Positions 1-13,900 of a DNA stretch of 64,000 bases are shown one piece after another. A program made the translations under genes and the position numbers. Source of the DNA: Eublepharis macularius (lineage: Eukaryota; Chordata; Lepidosauria; Squamata; Eublepharidae); NCBI RefSeq assembly GCF_028583425.1, contig NC_072805.1, forward strand, positions 15,572,001 through 15,636,000. The letters run 5' to 3'. Each line of letters starts with the position of its first letter. Position 1 is the stretch's first letter. The notes beneath the pieces were generated by a model. It was not told the DNA's origin. It saw nothing but the letters and a program-made list of their open reading frames with translations, and made no database searches.

Positions 1-1135
1 ACCACATCAAGCAATCCATTATGTATAGCCAAGCCCTACACTATAATCGCATCTGCTCCAACCCCTCAGACAGGGATACTCACTTGAAGGATCTGCAGCA
101 GGTATTTTTGTAAATATACTATCCCCCTAACATGGTGAGAAGGATGACTGAAAAGGCCAGAATGTTACCCAGGGACAGCTGGCTACAAGATAAGCCCAAA
201 GAAAATAACAACAGAACACTGCTAGTGGTCACCTACAGCTCACAACTCAAACCAGTTCAACACATTATTAATGACCTACAACCCATGCTGGCTTCTGACA
301 CTTCCCTCACACAGGCACTGGCGGGGGCGGGGGGCGGGCAACAATGTCTTGCTTACAGACAGCCTACTAACCTGAAACAACGACTCACCTGCAATGTTAA
401 ACTACTTAACAGTAACATAGACTCCGATACCAAAGCCTGCAATAAACCAAGATGCCAACTTTGCTCTCATATAGATCCCAGCAACACCATCAGTGGACCC
501 AACAACATCAGCCGTACCATCTCAGGTTCCTACTCCTGCTCCTCCTCCAATGTGATTTATGCCATCACGTGGCAGCAATGCCCTTCCACCCTCTGTGTTG
601 GACAGACTGGCCAGTCCCTTCAACAAAGAATTAATGGACATAAGTCTGACATCAGAAAACACACATTCAGAAACCAGTGCGGGAACATTTTAACCTTCCA
701 GGACATTCAGTTGCTGGCCTAAAAATATTAGTGATCCTGCAGAGGAATTTCAAAGGGAGATTAGAAAGATAGACTGCTGAATTGCAACTGATGATAAAGC
801 TCAAGACAATGCATCCACCTGGATTGAATCGAGACCTAGGCTTCCTGATTCATTACCAATGCTGATTTCTCCACACCCACCACCCCTCTGCATACCCCAC
901 CCTATCCAATCACGCCTGCTATTGTCATTCACCTGCTTTGGTCATTCAGCATCTGAAACCCTCATCAAGATATAAGGACAGATGGACTCACATTCTAGCT
1001 TTATCTGAGAAAGTGACCTGTGACTCAGGAAAAGTCGTACCCTACCCCAAATTTTGCTAGTCTTATAGGTGCTATTGGACTCCTGCTCTTTTCTACTGTT
1101 ACAGACAGACTGACATAGCTACCCATTTTGATCTA
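1..1135 (+). mobile_element. Penelope-like element (PLE), 3' part with GIY-YIG endonuclease
   Basis: A frame open from 132 to 722 reads as the C-terminal part of a PLE polyprotein. Its end has the GIY-YIG-type stretch CVGQTGQSLQQRINGHKSDI preceded by a cysteine-rich segment (CNKPRCQLC), as in vertebrate PLEs. The bases before 132 also look like PLE reverse-transcriptase C-terminus (YSQALHYNRIC) but contain a stop before the open frame. After the coding part comes a 3' tail that recurs at 40885-41330 and 52560-52945, ending in a motif shared by many shorter copies (GTGACTCA, then TCTTATAGGTGCTATTGGACTC, then ACAGACAGACTGACATAGCTACC). It is truncated by the window edge and lies in a GARRE1 intron. 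The family name comes from the GIY-YIG and RT-like wording; no database search was possible. Confidence 0.75.
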
Positions 1136-2606
1136 AGACTTTTCAGACATGGTGATCTTAAGGCCAAGCTAGGTAGGACTTGAGGAGATCAGTCACTGGA
1201 ACTTCTGTGGGTTTGGTGTTCTGGTATGTGGAAGGGTAACCTTTTCCCTAATGTAAATCTCCCATCTCCCCTTTCGAGCTGGCCAAAGTTCAGTCCCTGG
1301 CATCTTCAGTGAAAAGGATTAGGTGTGTGAAAACTTGAGATTCTGGAGAGCTGCAGCCCCTCAGAGTAAACAATACTATCCTTGATAGACCGATGATCTG
1401 ACTTGGTAGAAGGTAGCCTTATTGCTCACGTGTTCCCTGTAGGGCTAATAGCAACTGAGGGTGGAGTGGATTTGTATTAGGAAAACAGCAGCTATGGGGG
1501 AAAGGTTAGCTCCTCTCCCCACTACTACATCCTCATTCTGAATTGGGTGACTCAGTGGCTGTTTTTAAGAGTTTTTAAAATGTCAGTTTCAATGACACTT
1601 CCCCTAGTACCTCATCTCCTTTTGCCCTTGTTTGATACCGTATCCACTGTAGATTACATAGTTTTAATAGCTTATTATTTGGGTAAAAGCTTGTTAGCTT
1701 GCAATGGTTTGTTAATACACATCACACCTATAGTTAACAATCTGCAAAACATTCTAATCTTTTTGTTCACAAATAGTGTGTGTAGTATTACTACACATAT
1801 TAACTTGGATGTTAACGCAAGCAGAGCAGTACAGGAACGCAAGTTCCTTGGCCCTGCCTCCATTGTAGCCATCTCTGTCCCCTGAAATCGTGGTTGCATG
1901 TGTCCGTGGACCTTCAGGAATAGTGTGGGAAGTGGGAGGGGGAAATGGGCAGAAATCACTGCCCCTTCATCCACCAACAGAAGTGCAGTTCTATCACCGA
2001 AATAGGTGTTATGCTGCTAGAAAAGCAATTTGGGGCCCAAGCCATCCAGTTCAGTGAATATCTCTCCCATTTGCCTGTCATCACTGTCCAAGATTTTTCC
2101 TTGCTGCTTCCCATAGCCCATGACACTCCAGCTAGACACTCCAGTTAGAGAAGTTAGAGGTTCACCAACCCACACCTCCACCGTTTTCTTCCCTTGTGTA
2201 TGGTGGGCAGGGGAAGGGGGAAGGGTGCACTACCTGGAATGTTGAAATCCATGTTGGTACTGATTTTACTGGTTTTATTTGTTGTAATTTATCTATGATT
2301 GTAACCCACCCCGAGCCTGCTTGCGGGGAGGGCGGGCTAGAAATCCAGTCAATCAGTTCTTGTTGCTGTTATACCGTGCCTATGCACATCAGAGTTTTTA
2401 TATATAATCTTGACAGCTTTACTGGCTATGAAGCTGAGCTGTCATAATTAGAGGAACATTGATTGAAATCTGCAGTCCTCAAAAGTGGGAGGCTTATGTC
2501 CATTTTAGCCATTGTGTGTGTTCATGCCAGTGCATACATGTGATCTACTGTTTTGTTTGTTTCATGGTCAGCAGTTCATTTTTAAAATTTTGGGTTTATT
2601 TCGCAG
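1136..2606 (+). other. GARRE1 intron, mostly unassigned, with a LINE tail
   Basis: No coding exon is supported here. About 2255-2350 holds a decayed LINE 3' tail (AACCCACCCCGAGCCTGC, then a GGGAGGGCGGGCT box), a type seen again at 32745, 33960 and 63150. The rest shows no structure I can name. Confidence 0.5.
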
Positions 2607-2765
2607 CACACTATGATACAGCTGATCAAAGAAACTGGCTGCCATAATGGAGTGACCCCAAGGGATGACTCTCCTGTGACTGAAATACTGAACCAGGTTT
2701 GTCCTTCCACATGGCGAGGAGCGTGTAAAACTGCAGTACAGTTGCTCTTTGGCCAAGCTGGGCTG
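2607..2765 (+). CDS. GARRE1: GARRE1 coding exon (1st in window)
   Basis: Follows a TTTCGCAG acceptor and ends at a GTAAGT donor. 53 codons in phase 0 from HTMIQLIKETGCHNG to LLFGQAGL. It lies in the conserved N-terminal half of the protein. Confidence 0.95.
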
Positions 2766-4935
2766 GTAAGTACCTGTATGTTTTGACCTATGGAACAACT
2801 AATAGCTGTTGCGGGGGGGGGGGGGGGGAGGTAAATGTAGAAAAGCAATGGGAGTGCAGTTTCAGTTTGTTTCAGGTTTCCCTGGAACTTTTAAAAGTTT
2901 TACTAAATTGACATTCGGGGCAGATGAGGATGTTCGAGCAACTGTGGCCTGCTGTGAAACAAGTGGTCACTGTGGTTGTGGCAGTTCTGCAAGTCCACTT
3001 GTTTCAGTCTGCTGTGGCTGCTGGGAGCCCTCCAAGGCAGTGGCCCTGCAGAAGCTTCCACAGTAGGTCGAAGGGAAAGTCCACATCTCATCCTTTTCAA
3101 TCACTGCCTATGCAAAACGGCAAGTAACCTGCCCTCTGTTCTTTCCTTCGACCTTTTGATATCCAGTGTTTTCCTTTAGGGTCAAACTAGATGCAGCAGT
3201 GGACCCATGCATGTCTGCCCATTCACACACAAAATGGGGGATTGGAACGGAATGAGTTTGATATTGTGTGTGCAAGAAGGGGACTGCTGGAACTGTTCCT
3301 CATGTGCTTTGTATTGCAGTGGTCCACAGTTTTGCAGCAGAGTTCTCCACATCTGACTCTTGCTTCCAGCCCCAGTTCGCTACTGATGCTAATGTTTCAT
3401 ACAGTGAAATGCAGCAGTGCAAAACAGGGATGGGATAAGGGGACAGGGTTTAGCATATACTTGGATCCTCTAATCGCATCTTGTTTGGTCCTCCTCAGTT
3501 CTTCTGTATGCAATGTTACGGTATGCTAGAGTGAGGTAGTGGTTAGAGTGTTGGACTAGAACGGGGGAAATCCAGGTTCAAATCTCCCAGCTCACTATGA
3601 ATTTAACTGGGTGACCTCAGGCTATTCATTCTCCTTCAGCCTAACTTGCCTCAGAAGTTTTTCTCAGGGTGGGATAAAAATGTTATAAATTGCAATCTGG
3701 TCAGAGCAGGGGCTTTATTATTTGGGCAGAAACTGCCTTGGTCTCTTCATGCTGGTTAGAAACGGTTTCATCTGTGTGTTTAAATTCTACTTGCGTTGCA
3801 TCCTAGAGAGAGCCTCTTCCGCTGTTTAGATTGTTCCGTGGGTGGGAGCGTTGGGAGGAAACATCTGCGAGGTAAGAACAATGGCTATCAGGAGCCATTT
3901 CCTAGGCTGGGTGTGAGAAAGGTTCACTGCCTGTATTTTGAGTTCAGTTCGCTCAGATAAAATGAAACCTAAGTTGGCAAAGCACCTCTGCTTCCACGCA
4001 AATGTTGCTGGCCTATACCATTGAAATGTTGCCTTCCCCATGATGTTTCAGTGAGTTGCAAAACTTAGAAGCTCCCACTCTAAATTTAGCAACAACTGAA
4101 AATTCTCTAGCCAGAGTGTAGAATGATAATCCTATAAAGGAGGGTTTTCGTAATCTTGTGCAGCAAATTTCAGGGGTGAGTAGGACATAAACGTTTTCCA
4201 AGAAATTGGAAGTAGATTTGGTTTCCTAAAAGAAGTACAAAAGGAAAAGCTGCTTAGCTTGTTGATGGCTAAAGAACCTTTAACAGTGTCCTTTTTCAAA
4301 CATTAAAACTTGTGGATTCATTACAGGGAATAGAGGTAGACTTTTTTCCTCTCAAACTGAAATTCCCTGCCTGTGCCCCTTAGTTAGCTAGTGCTAACTA
4401 TTTATTTATTTACTTTGTTTTTTTATCCCACCTTTCTCCCACTGGGAACCCAGATTAGCTTACACCATTCTCCTCTCCATTTTGTCCTCAGAACAACCCT
4501 ATGAGGTAGGTTACCTGAGGGTGTGTAGCTGGTCCAAGGTCACTCAGCAAGCTTCCATGGCAGAGCAGGGATTCAAACCTGGGTCTTCCAAATTCTAGTC
4601 AACACTCTAACCACTACGCCACACTGACTAGCTACCCCACACATGTCATGTCAAGCTCCTGGGGGGGGTATTGTTGCCAGGAGGCTGGTGCTGTTGTTTC
4701 CCTTAATAGCTTGGGAAGATTTTTTTTATTCTAGGTTGGAAAACAGAGTTCATCATTGAGATACTGAATGCTTACTCTTTTCCCTCTCAACTTTGCTAGG
4801 TGGTTGTGGACACAGCACAGATTGAAAACAAAGAGGCCTATGCACCACAGATCAGTTTAGAAGGTTCCAAAATCGTGGTTCAAGTACCATCAACTTGGTA
4901 ATTTCTTTGAAAAATGCAGGCGTGAGTGAGTGAGT

Positions 4936-4973
<38 letters not shown>

Positions 4974-7900
4974 ACGTGTGCATTAAATGCTGAAATTAAA
5001 TATTTGCTTGAGTGTGCGATCAGTATCTACAGGAGTCTGTATTAAATCCTGTGTTCTTTAGGTGCCTAAAAGAAGATCCTGCAACAATGTCTCTGCTACA
5101 GAGAAGCCTGGATCCGGAGAAGACTTTGGGGCTGGTAGACGTTCTCTATACCGCAGTGTTTGACCTAAGTCGGTGGAAGGAAGGAAGGTGGGCAGGCTTT
5201 TGGTTTGTACTGCACCTTTCCCAAATAGAAATGATCCTGGCTAGCATGATCCTGTTAGTACTTGGATGGGAGACCACCAAGAAAGTCCAGGGTCCCTACG
5301 AAGAGGCAGGCCATGGCAAACACCTGTGTTCGTCTCTTGCCTTGAAAACCCCATTTAGTTGCCATATGTTAGCTGCCACTTGACGCCACTTTACACACAC
5401 GAGAGTTACGTAGAGGTCATTCATTGCATGGCAGAATGTGAATTAAGAAGCTGGGGACAGGATCTGTCAGCAAGCAGCAAAAATATGCCAAGTGTAGCTT
5501 GTGGGTAGAAAGCTTTGGTGCAAAGGTGCTACGAAACTCTGTAATAGAGAAGCGCTTCTTTCCATTCACATACTGAAATGGCTCTGATTGGGCCTAGACT
5601 TCATCCTGAGAGATGTATACATCTGTTGTCAGAGAGAGGGCGATAAAGAAGAGCCAACACAGTAGAGGTCATTCCTTTCCTTAGAAGAAAGCAAATGAGA
5701 CTTGACCAACAATCTTGTGCATCTGGAAACAAATTGCATCAGATTGCTGAATTTGTAAGCACAACAAGAAAATGTGGTCTTTATTACATCAATGGGTTAA
5801 GTCCAAATTTGTGCCAAGTTGCCTTTTATTTGCTGCATTGAGAAGGTAGATGAATGTCCTGACCATAAGAGTTTAGTATAATTTCAGCAGAGTTTGGGTC
5901 TGGTTCTAACATGGCATCCTGCTGCATATACATGTCTGAAAAATGTGGATTGGAAAGTAGTCTTCATAAGCTGGATATGTGCTTGAAAAATGATGTTCAG
6001 TCATGGAGGTGCTGCAGCCTGGAAAGCGTCAGTAATAAATGTCTCCCTTAATTATTTGGGCAAAATGGAAACTGTACAGGTAGGAAAATGTTGGTTTTTA
6101 GATGACCTGCTGGCCACTTTCAATGGGCTATCAGTCCCACACATTCTACATCAGGTTTGTTAAGACACTGAGTACATTCTTTCAGCCGAGATCTTTAGAG
6201 ATTCCAGTTGCTCTGTTCAACAGGGACCAATTCTTAAGTATCCATTCAGTACAAGATGATTAGAAACAGACCCAGCCAGGTGTCAGTAAGGCAGGGAAGA
6301 TGGGATGCCTGAATAATGATTCACTCCCCCACATTGTAAGCATTGAAGAACAGCAATAAAATAATGTAAATACCACTGGGACTGGTGGCGCAGGATAATG
6401 GGACTGTCCCCGTTTTCTTAACTCTCCGAGCTTCAAATGAGTTTAGCCACCACCCTGTGTGCATGGAGAGGGCTTCCCTGTATGCAGTCGCAAGATTTTG
6501 CTTCTTCTGGCTGCTTCATCCAAGGTTGTTTCTAGCAGTCTCTAACTTATATTCTTTCCTGTTGGAGGTTGTGTGTACTCCAGGCAGGGAAATACTTGCC
6601 CACCTAATGAAATAATCCCTATATGTTCCATTTCCCCCAGAAACATTCCTCCTTTATTTCAGAGTTTCTCCCCAAATCCCCACGTTCCCTGTCCTCACCC
6701 AAAAAGATAAAGCTTGGGGGTCCTGTGACATTATTCCCTTTTTGCTTTTCTGTGGCTCCTGGGGAGGCTTTCCTGCACTGCAGCTCCTGATGTCCTCTGC
6801 TGTTTGCATTTCTGTGTGCACAAGATCAAAGTTTGTCAAGGAGCCTTAAGTCATGGAGAAATGCCAGCGGAAAGGAGGTAAGCACTACATTGGAGGAAGC
6901 CTCCCCACTGACCAGAGAAAAGCGTGAAGGGAACAATCTTACAGGGCCCTAGTCTTATTGGACCCTTTTCTTTCAATAGAGAGGCACATGAGGATTTGGG
7001 GGGGAAATGGAGCTCAACATCATTTGTTGCAGCGTTTTTGTAGCTTAAACATCTCTGTTCAGAAGTTCAGTGTTGTTCATTCTAATTGATATTGGAGCTT
7101 TTCAAGGCAACCTCTTGCTCTCTGCCTGAGGAAATTATGAACTAGCATCTATGCTGGCTAACCCAGTGCTTTACATCGTGCTTCTTATTTTTTATCAGCC
7201 CTTGATTTTTTTAATGCACTATCATACATTACTGAGAATCCCAAATTGCATGTCTCATACCTGATTTGTATAAAAACATCAGCTTGTGCAATGATGTCTG
7301 GTTATTTTTGGTTAAAACAGGGAGCAAGCTTTGCCCTGCATTCAGATCCAGCTCCAGCGTGAGATCTGTGACTTTGGGAGCCACATTGACTTGCCACCTG
7401 GAAATGGAAGCAAATCAACAGGTGGCTTGCAAAAGACTTTCTCCAAGCTGACGTCACGGTTTACAAAGAAAACCTCTTGTGCAAGTTCAAGCAACAGTGG
7501 GAGCTACTCCATTCCTAGTACTCCTTCCAAAAACCTTTTTATAGCGAACAACTCGGAGGACAAAGCAAAAATGCCCAACAACACGGACACACGGCTGCAA
7601 AGCATTCTGAACATCGGTAACTTCCCCAGGGCAGTAGAGTCAGCGCAGCCAGGGCAGAGCCCAAGCAAGCAGGCTGTCAATGGGTTCCTTCTTGACAGAC
7701 GGGACATCGGCAAAGCTGACAGTGGCAAGGACGCCAAAGGCATGAATTTACCAACTGACCAGGAAATGCAGGAGGTCATAGATTTCCTCTCCGGTTTCAA
7801 TATGGGCAAATCTCAGCAGACCTCCCCACTGGTAAAAAGAAGAAACTCCGTTGCATCATCTTCGGCCGTAGCAGAGCAGAAGCCCGCAGCCATGCAGCAG

Positions 7901-10900
7901 CAGTCTTCATCTCACACACCTTTGCACCATCTTCAGCCAGGGCTGTCGCAACAGCCACAAAAGCAGCAGCAACAAATGCAATTTTATCAGCATCTGCTTC
8001 AACCCATTGGGCCCCAGCAGCCGCAGCAGCAGCAGCCGCCACCGCGTCCCCCTGGCAAGTGGCCAACTGGTTCCAGCCAGCAGCCAGCCCAGACTGTCAG
8101 TCCGGGATTATCTCACATGCCTCAGTGGAGCAGTCATGCCTTTTCTGATCTAAGCTCCGATTTGTATAGTTTGGGCCTGGTGAACAGTTACATGGACAAC
8201 ATGATGTCAGAGATGTTGGGACAGAAGCCGCCAGGACCTCGAAACAACACGTGGCCGAATCGTGACCAAAACGATGGAATCTTCGGGATGCTGGGAGAGT
8301 TCCTGCCTTTCGACCCCGCGGGTGTGTGCGCATTCCGGTGGCTTCTGCATGTGTATTGGGAAGTGGGCTTGAGCATGTTCAGTGGCAGTAGTCGCTCTGA
8401 GTCCTCCGTCTGGAGGCGATGGGAAAGAAAAGATACAAACTGGCTCGCTTTTAGAACTATAAAGTGCTTAGATACCATTTAAAATTTCCCCGTACTTAAT
8501 GTGAGATTTTTTCTGGCACTTCGATTTTGAACACTAGATGATGATGTAATGAACACCATTACTGTGCATTGTGAGTTAGAAACGACTGTCTGGAACGGGG
8601 GAGAGAGGAATGACTCCTGGGCTGCTTCCCAGTTCTGTTCGTAAGGCTCTTCGTAAAGCAGAAGTGGGCAGAGAAGGTAGACTGTCGTCTGCCAGTGGAT
8701 TCGCTGCACCTTCCGGGTGGTTGGGATCCTTACAACAAGCATAGGTAGTTCACATTCCTCTTCCCCCAGTGCGTTGCTGCCATTCGGTAATGGGGCACTT
8801 AACCTGAGTGGGCTGGTCTCCCATCCATACCCTACTTTTTAGAAGTGATAGAAAGCAGAAGAAACCTGTGGCAAATGGGAAATGTGTGTGCCAGTCCTGC
8901 AATGGATTCGAAAAAATAATTCAACACATTTGGGGAAGAAAGTCTCTGTGGCGGATGATGACCTAAAATGAAACACTCATTCTTGGAGACAGCATACCAC
9001 TAGTTACCCAGATACTACTACGGAGCAGGTCTCCCCTAACAATACCTTTAGCAGAACAGCTGATCTGAGTCCACTCAGCTTGTCCCCTCCCCTGATTCTG
9101 TGACTGGGAAATAGTGTAGTCCGCCATGCTCTTCCTCTGCGCTCAGGTGCAGAAGCTCCCCATTTGTCCCAGCTGCATCCTTAAACCAAAGGCAGGTCTT
9201 CCAGTGACAGCCCTTGCCCTTGCTCTTTACCTTCTTCTCTGGAGAAGAGGAGCACCCATTGTGCGGTTCCAGCAGGGAAAATAACTAAAATTTTCTGGCA
9301 CAGTTTGAAAGGCACTCTCTTTCACCCCTCCCGCCCTGCACACAGGCCAAACTGTGATTGTTTGGCATATCAGTCTCCAGCTTTTTAAAAACCTACAAGG
9401 AGCAGATGCCCTATTCTGATGCCTGGGGGTGTCGGTGGTTTTAAAACACCTGGCATCAGGAGAGAAGGCTTAACCCCCCCACCAAAAAAACAGATTCTTA
9501 TCAGAATTGGGTCCATTTGTGTCTGCTCATTACAGTTTTTTTGAAAAACTGGGAGCTCCAATCATGTAACTCCCAGTATTGCATTTGGTATGAATCTAGT
9601 AGGGTAAAGGCTGGAGAGGGGCAGAGAAGAGGAGGCTGCCCAGTTTCCAGGGAGAACAGAGGAGTAGGAGAACAGAAGTTCTCATGCTGTGCCTACTTTA
9701 CTCTGGGCAGAATGTGCTGCGTAAAGAGAATGAGGTTGAGGGAAGAGGCCAAAAAGTGGTGTCTGGCCATCGTTATGTCCACCTGCAGAGGTAACAATGC
9801 CATTCAGCCAATCAAAAACAGTTCTCAGAGGCACAGGAGGCCCCTTGGTGAGCTTTCTGTTCATATGTCCATTCATGCCTTTCCCCACCCAGATACTCTC
9901 ACAGTCTCTCCTAGTGTGTCTGTATGTGTGGAGGAGGATTAGATGTGAGGAGTTGCCTCTGTGGGCCTGTAAGAATGGGAGGGGGCCATGTGTGGAAGAC
10001 CCTTTTATTCCATGCAAAGGGTCTTCCATATTGTGTCCTGCGTTGGCACTGGCTGAGCTCAGACATATTTTGGAAAGCGGTCTGTTGCTAGAGTGGGCCT
10101 CCTGGGCAGCTGTCATTACACGTGTGTGTATGGAAGGAGGGGGTGCATTGAAATGTAAACAATCCTGCCTTGTGGCACCAGTTTGGACAAGCTGGCATTC
10201 CTCTCCACTCCCCATTTGCAGAAACTTCGACAAAAGTGTGTTTTGTAGTAGGATTTTTTCTATATTTCTGCCTTGCCGCTGCACTGAAGAGATACAATTT
10301 TAGATTTAAAAGTGGTTGAAATCATAAATCCCCTCCATCCTGCTACATGCTTAATCCAGAGCACTGCTCCTTCCTTTCTCTTTCTCATGGGCCATTTCCT
10401 TGATGCCTTGAGAAGAGGAGGTAATAAGAAGGGGAAGCCTGCTTTGCGTGTATCTCCATCCAGGCACGCTGGGGACTGCAGCTGCTTTTGGTGTGTTCTA
10501 TTGGACTCTCTTAAATAATCCTGGTTGCCCTGTGAAAGGACGTCCTGCTCGTAAAGCACAATGCAACCTCCCCTGTTCCTCGCATGTGTTCTCCTCGTTA
10601 GTATTTGGCTTTACTTAGCTAGGCAGAATTGAACATGTTTTGTCTTCTTTAGATTCCTTAAGGCGAGTTAGTTGAGGGAAGGACTGTTGAAGGAATGCTT
10701 GCATGCCTTTTGCTTTCTTGGACATGCTCCCTTCAGATACTCTTCAGTCCAGTCTCACTTTACTGAGAAGAGTAATCTCCGTTAGCCACAAGAATGTACT
10801 TTTAAAACAGTTTTTCTGCCTGTAAGCTTGAAGCACTGCAAAGCTGTCAAGCAGGGGGACACACAGAAGGAGATTTGCAAGTGATCTCTGTCTCTTGAAT

Positions 10901-13900
10901 GGATGTGGACACTGTTCTGGCTCCGGTTGGGGAGGAGGGGGCTCTGGAACAGCCACACTAGGAGAGACTGTGAGGGTATCTGGGTGGGTGGGGAAAGGCA
11001 TGAATGGACATACGAACAGAAAGCTCACCAAGGGGCCTCCTGTGCCTCTGAGAACTGTTTTTGATTGGCTGAATGGCATTGTTACCTCTGCAGGTGGACA
11101 TAACGATGGCCAGACACCACTTTTTGGCCTCTTCCCTCAACCTCATTCTCTTTACGCAGCACATTCTGCTTCCCTGCCCATAAGTCACTTTCTGGCTAAG
11201 TGCTTAATATGCAGCACTTGAACAAACATGCCTGATTGCTGACTAGTTTACATTGTGGGGTATGTGTGTGATGTGTCTGTCTTTTCTTTTTGAGGGGTAG
11301 AGAACTGAGTTCAGAGGATTAGATGAGGGGATAATTGTAGTAGGAATAGCCAAATGTGTCAACTGTCAGTATTCTGTTTTTACATCCAGTTGGATCTGAT
11401 CCAGAGTTTGCCCGCTATGTGGCTGGGGTCAGCCAGGCCATGCAACAGAAAAGGCAAGCACAGCACTTCCGTCGCCCCAGCAATGCACGTAGCAACTGGC
11501 CTCATCCTGATGACCCGCACAGAACCTGGCCCTTCCCTGAGTACTTTACAGAAGGGTAAGGAGCCACCTGTAGTGATCTTTCATTACAGTCAACTTTGCA
11601 AACAAATGTACAACTTTACTAATTTATTCTTTGCTTAACAAGGGTTTTCTGTAGCACTAGGTAAAAGGTGCAAGCACCGACCCATAGGGGGAGCCTTTTT
11701 GTTACAGGGTGGTTTGCCATCGCCTTCCCCAGTCATCTACACTTTACCCTCAGGAAACTGGGTACTCATTTTACTGACCTCAGAAGGATGGAAGGCTGAG
11801 TCAACCTTGAGCTGGTTACCTGAACCCGGCTTCTGCCAGGATCGAACTCAGGTTGTGAGCAGAGCTTGGACTGCAGTACTGCAGTTTACCACTCTGCGCT
11901 ACAGGGCCTGTAGCACTAGATGAAGTAATTTTATTGATTGGTGGACTTCCAAATGGAATGCTGCAGTGATGTGTGGGTGCTCTGCTTTTGTTATTGAGGC
12001 TGTTAACATTGCTTCTAAAGAGCTTTGGTGTGAATATGGTCAGGATTGGAATGGATATGAATACCAGAAGCAAAAGCCACAAGATAAATATTTTAAGACC
12101 CTATTATGAAGAGACTGGGTTGTTCAGTTTGGCCTTTTTAATTAAGAACATGTTTTAAGGTTTTCCTTCTTGCCCAAAGAAGTTTGAGTGTCAGACAGGG
12201 ACTCCTGAATCATAATAAAATGTTAATTTCGCCTCTGAGCACTTGTATCCCTACACATATTCTGACTGCTCCTTTGTTGCCTTCTCTTAGTGAGATGACC
12301 AGCAGCTGGTCGGGTACTCAGGGCGATTCTGCCAGCTCCAGCGATGAGACCTCCTCTGCCAATGGAGACAGTTTGTTTTCCATGTTCTCAGGGCCAGACA
12401 TCATTGCTGCAGTCAAGCAAAGAAGGTGAGCAGAGGATCCCTTTGACTTGTTGTCGATGCAGAATCTCTGGTGCTACATGATCTCTCTGCAAATATGTAC
12501 ATTACCTGTACAGAGCATAACCAGTAACCTTCTAGAGCTAAATAGCCTAAAGTTGATGCTGAAAGCCCATCCCCTTGAGGATGTGTTGAGAGGTTGCGTG
12601 GTGGTTTTTGAAGCACCAGGCAGAGTGTACTGCTTGCTGCCTTAACATTTAAGACTAACCAACTTTATTGTAGCATAAGCTTTCGAGAGCCACAGCTCTC
12701 TTTGTCAGATGCAGAGAGCTGTGATTTCCGAAAGCTTATGCTACAATAAAGTTGGTTAGTCTTAGAGGTGCTACTGGACTCTTTGCTATTTTGCTACTGC
12801 AGACTAACACAGCTAACTCCTCTGGATCTATGCCTTAACATTTTGACTGTTTTGAGTCACAAAGCAAACTAGATGTGGAAGACGGGAGTTTTTCAGAGCG
12901 TGTCTGTGAATTGCTTTATTTAGTTATTTGAAATTAGGAAGGGCAGTAACTCAGAGACAGGAAGTTTGAGGCACCATCTCTGATTCATCAGGGTTTTTTT
13001 TTAATCTAAGGTTTCATCTGTGTCTTACTGCTCTTGGTCCTTAGTATGCATTAGAGAGTTAGGAAATGCAGTATGGGGCGAGGTCTTTTTCTGTTGCAGA
13101 TGCAAGCCTGTTCCTATACTCTGTTCTAGATCATGGGGAAGGAGGCACATATATTTGTGTCAAACATACGTTTGAAGATGCAGGCCTGATCTTGTTATAC
13201 ACGTAGGCTCAGTTCCCAGTTGCATGCACACGCTGCTGTGAAACACCAGTCAGAAAATCAACTTTTGAGTCTCTAATGCTACTCAATGGCTACACCAGTG
13301 ACTCTCCTGAGTGCTGTTTCCTGTAACATCCGCTCTGTTCTAGGAAGGTGGGCAACTTCTTGAGATGTTGGAATAATTTCATCATTGCCACAGGCCAAAG
13401 ATAAAGTAGTTTTGTTTTTGAAACACAACACAACTTCTCCATGGTATTTCTATCAACGTTTTGGAGATGAAGGGCTTCTTTGTGTGAGTTTCGGGCAGCA
13501 TATGCCGGTGCAAAAGCTTGAAGCTAGGGAGCACACCAAGGCCCGGTCTTTCTGCATTTCTTTTGAGAAGAATACAGCATTAAATATTGGGGTGTTGTGG
13601 ATGCGCAAAACTTGACTGTTAATGACTCCCAGTCCTTGAGTGCTGTGATCAAGAGTGTGTTTTAGCCCATGACCTCTCATAGCTGCGAGAGCACTGTGTC
13701 AGCATTGTATGTCGTGTCAGAATCATCCTTAGCTCTCAGTTATTTGGGGGGAATTACCATCACCCTTCCCTCTTCCTTGTGTATTATAAAGATATTTCGA
13801 CATACTGAATACAGTATTTTTCCTACCTTGGTTGTCCTAAAACTCTGTCTTTTAGCTGATCGGGTTAACAAACCATATTTTCTCATTGAATAAATATCCC

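Larger units (their letters stand above)
2766..4799 (+). other. GARRE1 intron with two tRNA-derived SINEs
   Basis: Contains a poly-G run at about 2813-2829 and the two SINEs listed separately. Open frames around 2809-3529 show no family resemblance and are not bounded by convincing exon signals. Confidence 0.6.
8322..11389 (+). other. GARRE1 intron with a long inverted repeat
   Basis: The notable content is the 213/217 bp inverted repeat at 9707-9919 and 10953-11169. About 9549-9680 resembles 26606-26720 (shared GGGAGCTCCAATC and GCATNTGGT), suggesting an unnamed dispersed repeat. Otherwise nothing is recognised. Confidence 0.6.

Noticed and set aside
8322-8482. Open extension of the large GARRE1 exon past its donor
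   Set aside because: The 53 codons after 8321 do not resemble GARRE1, whereas splicing to 11390 restores the conserved sequence. It could only arise by intron retention.
9797-10303. 168-codon forward frame in GARRE1 intron
   Set aside because: Its first part is duplicated in reverse at 10953-11169; there is no protein family resemblance and no exon borders.
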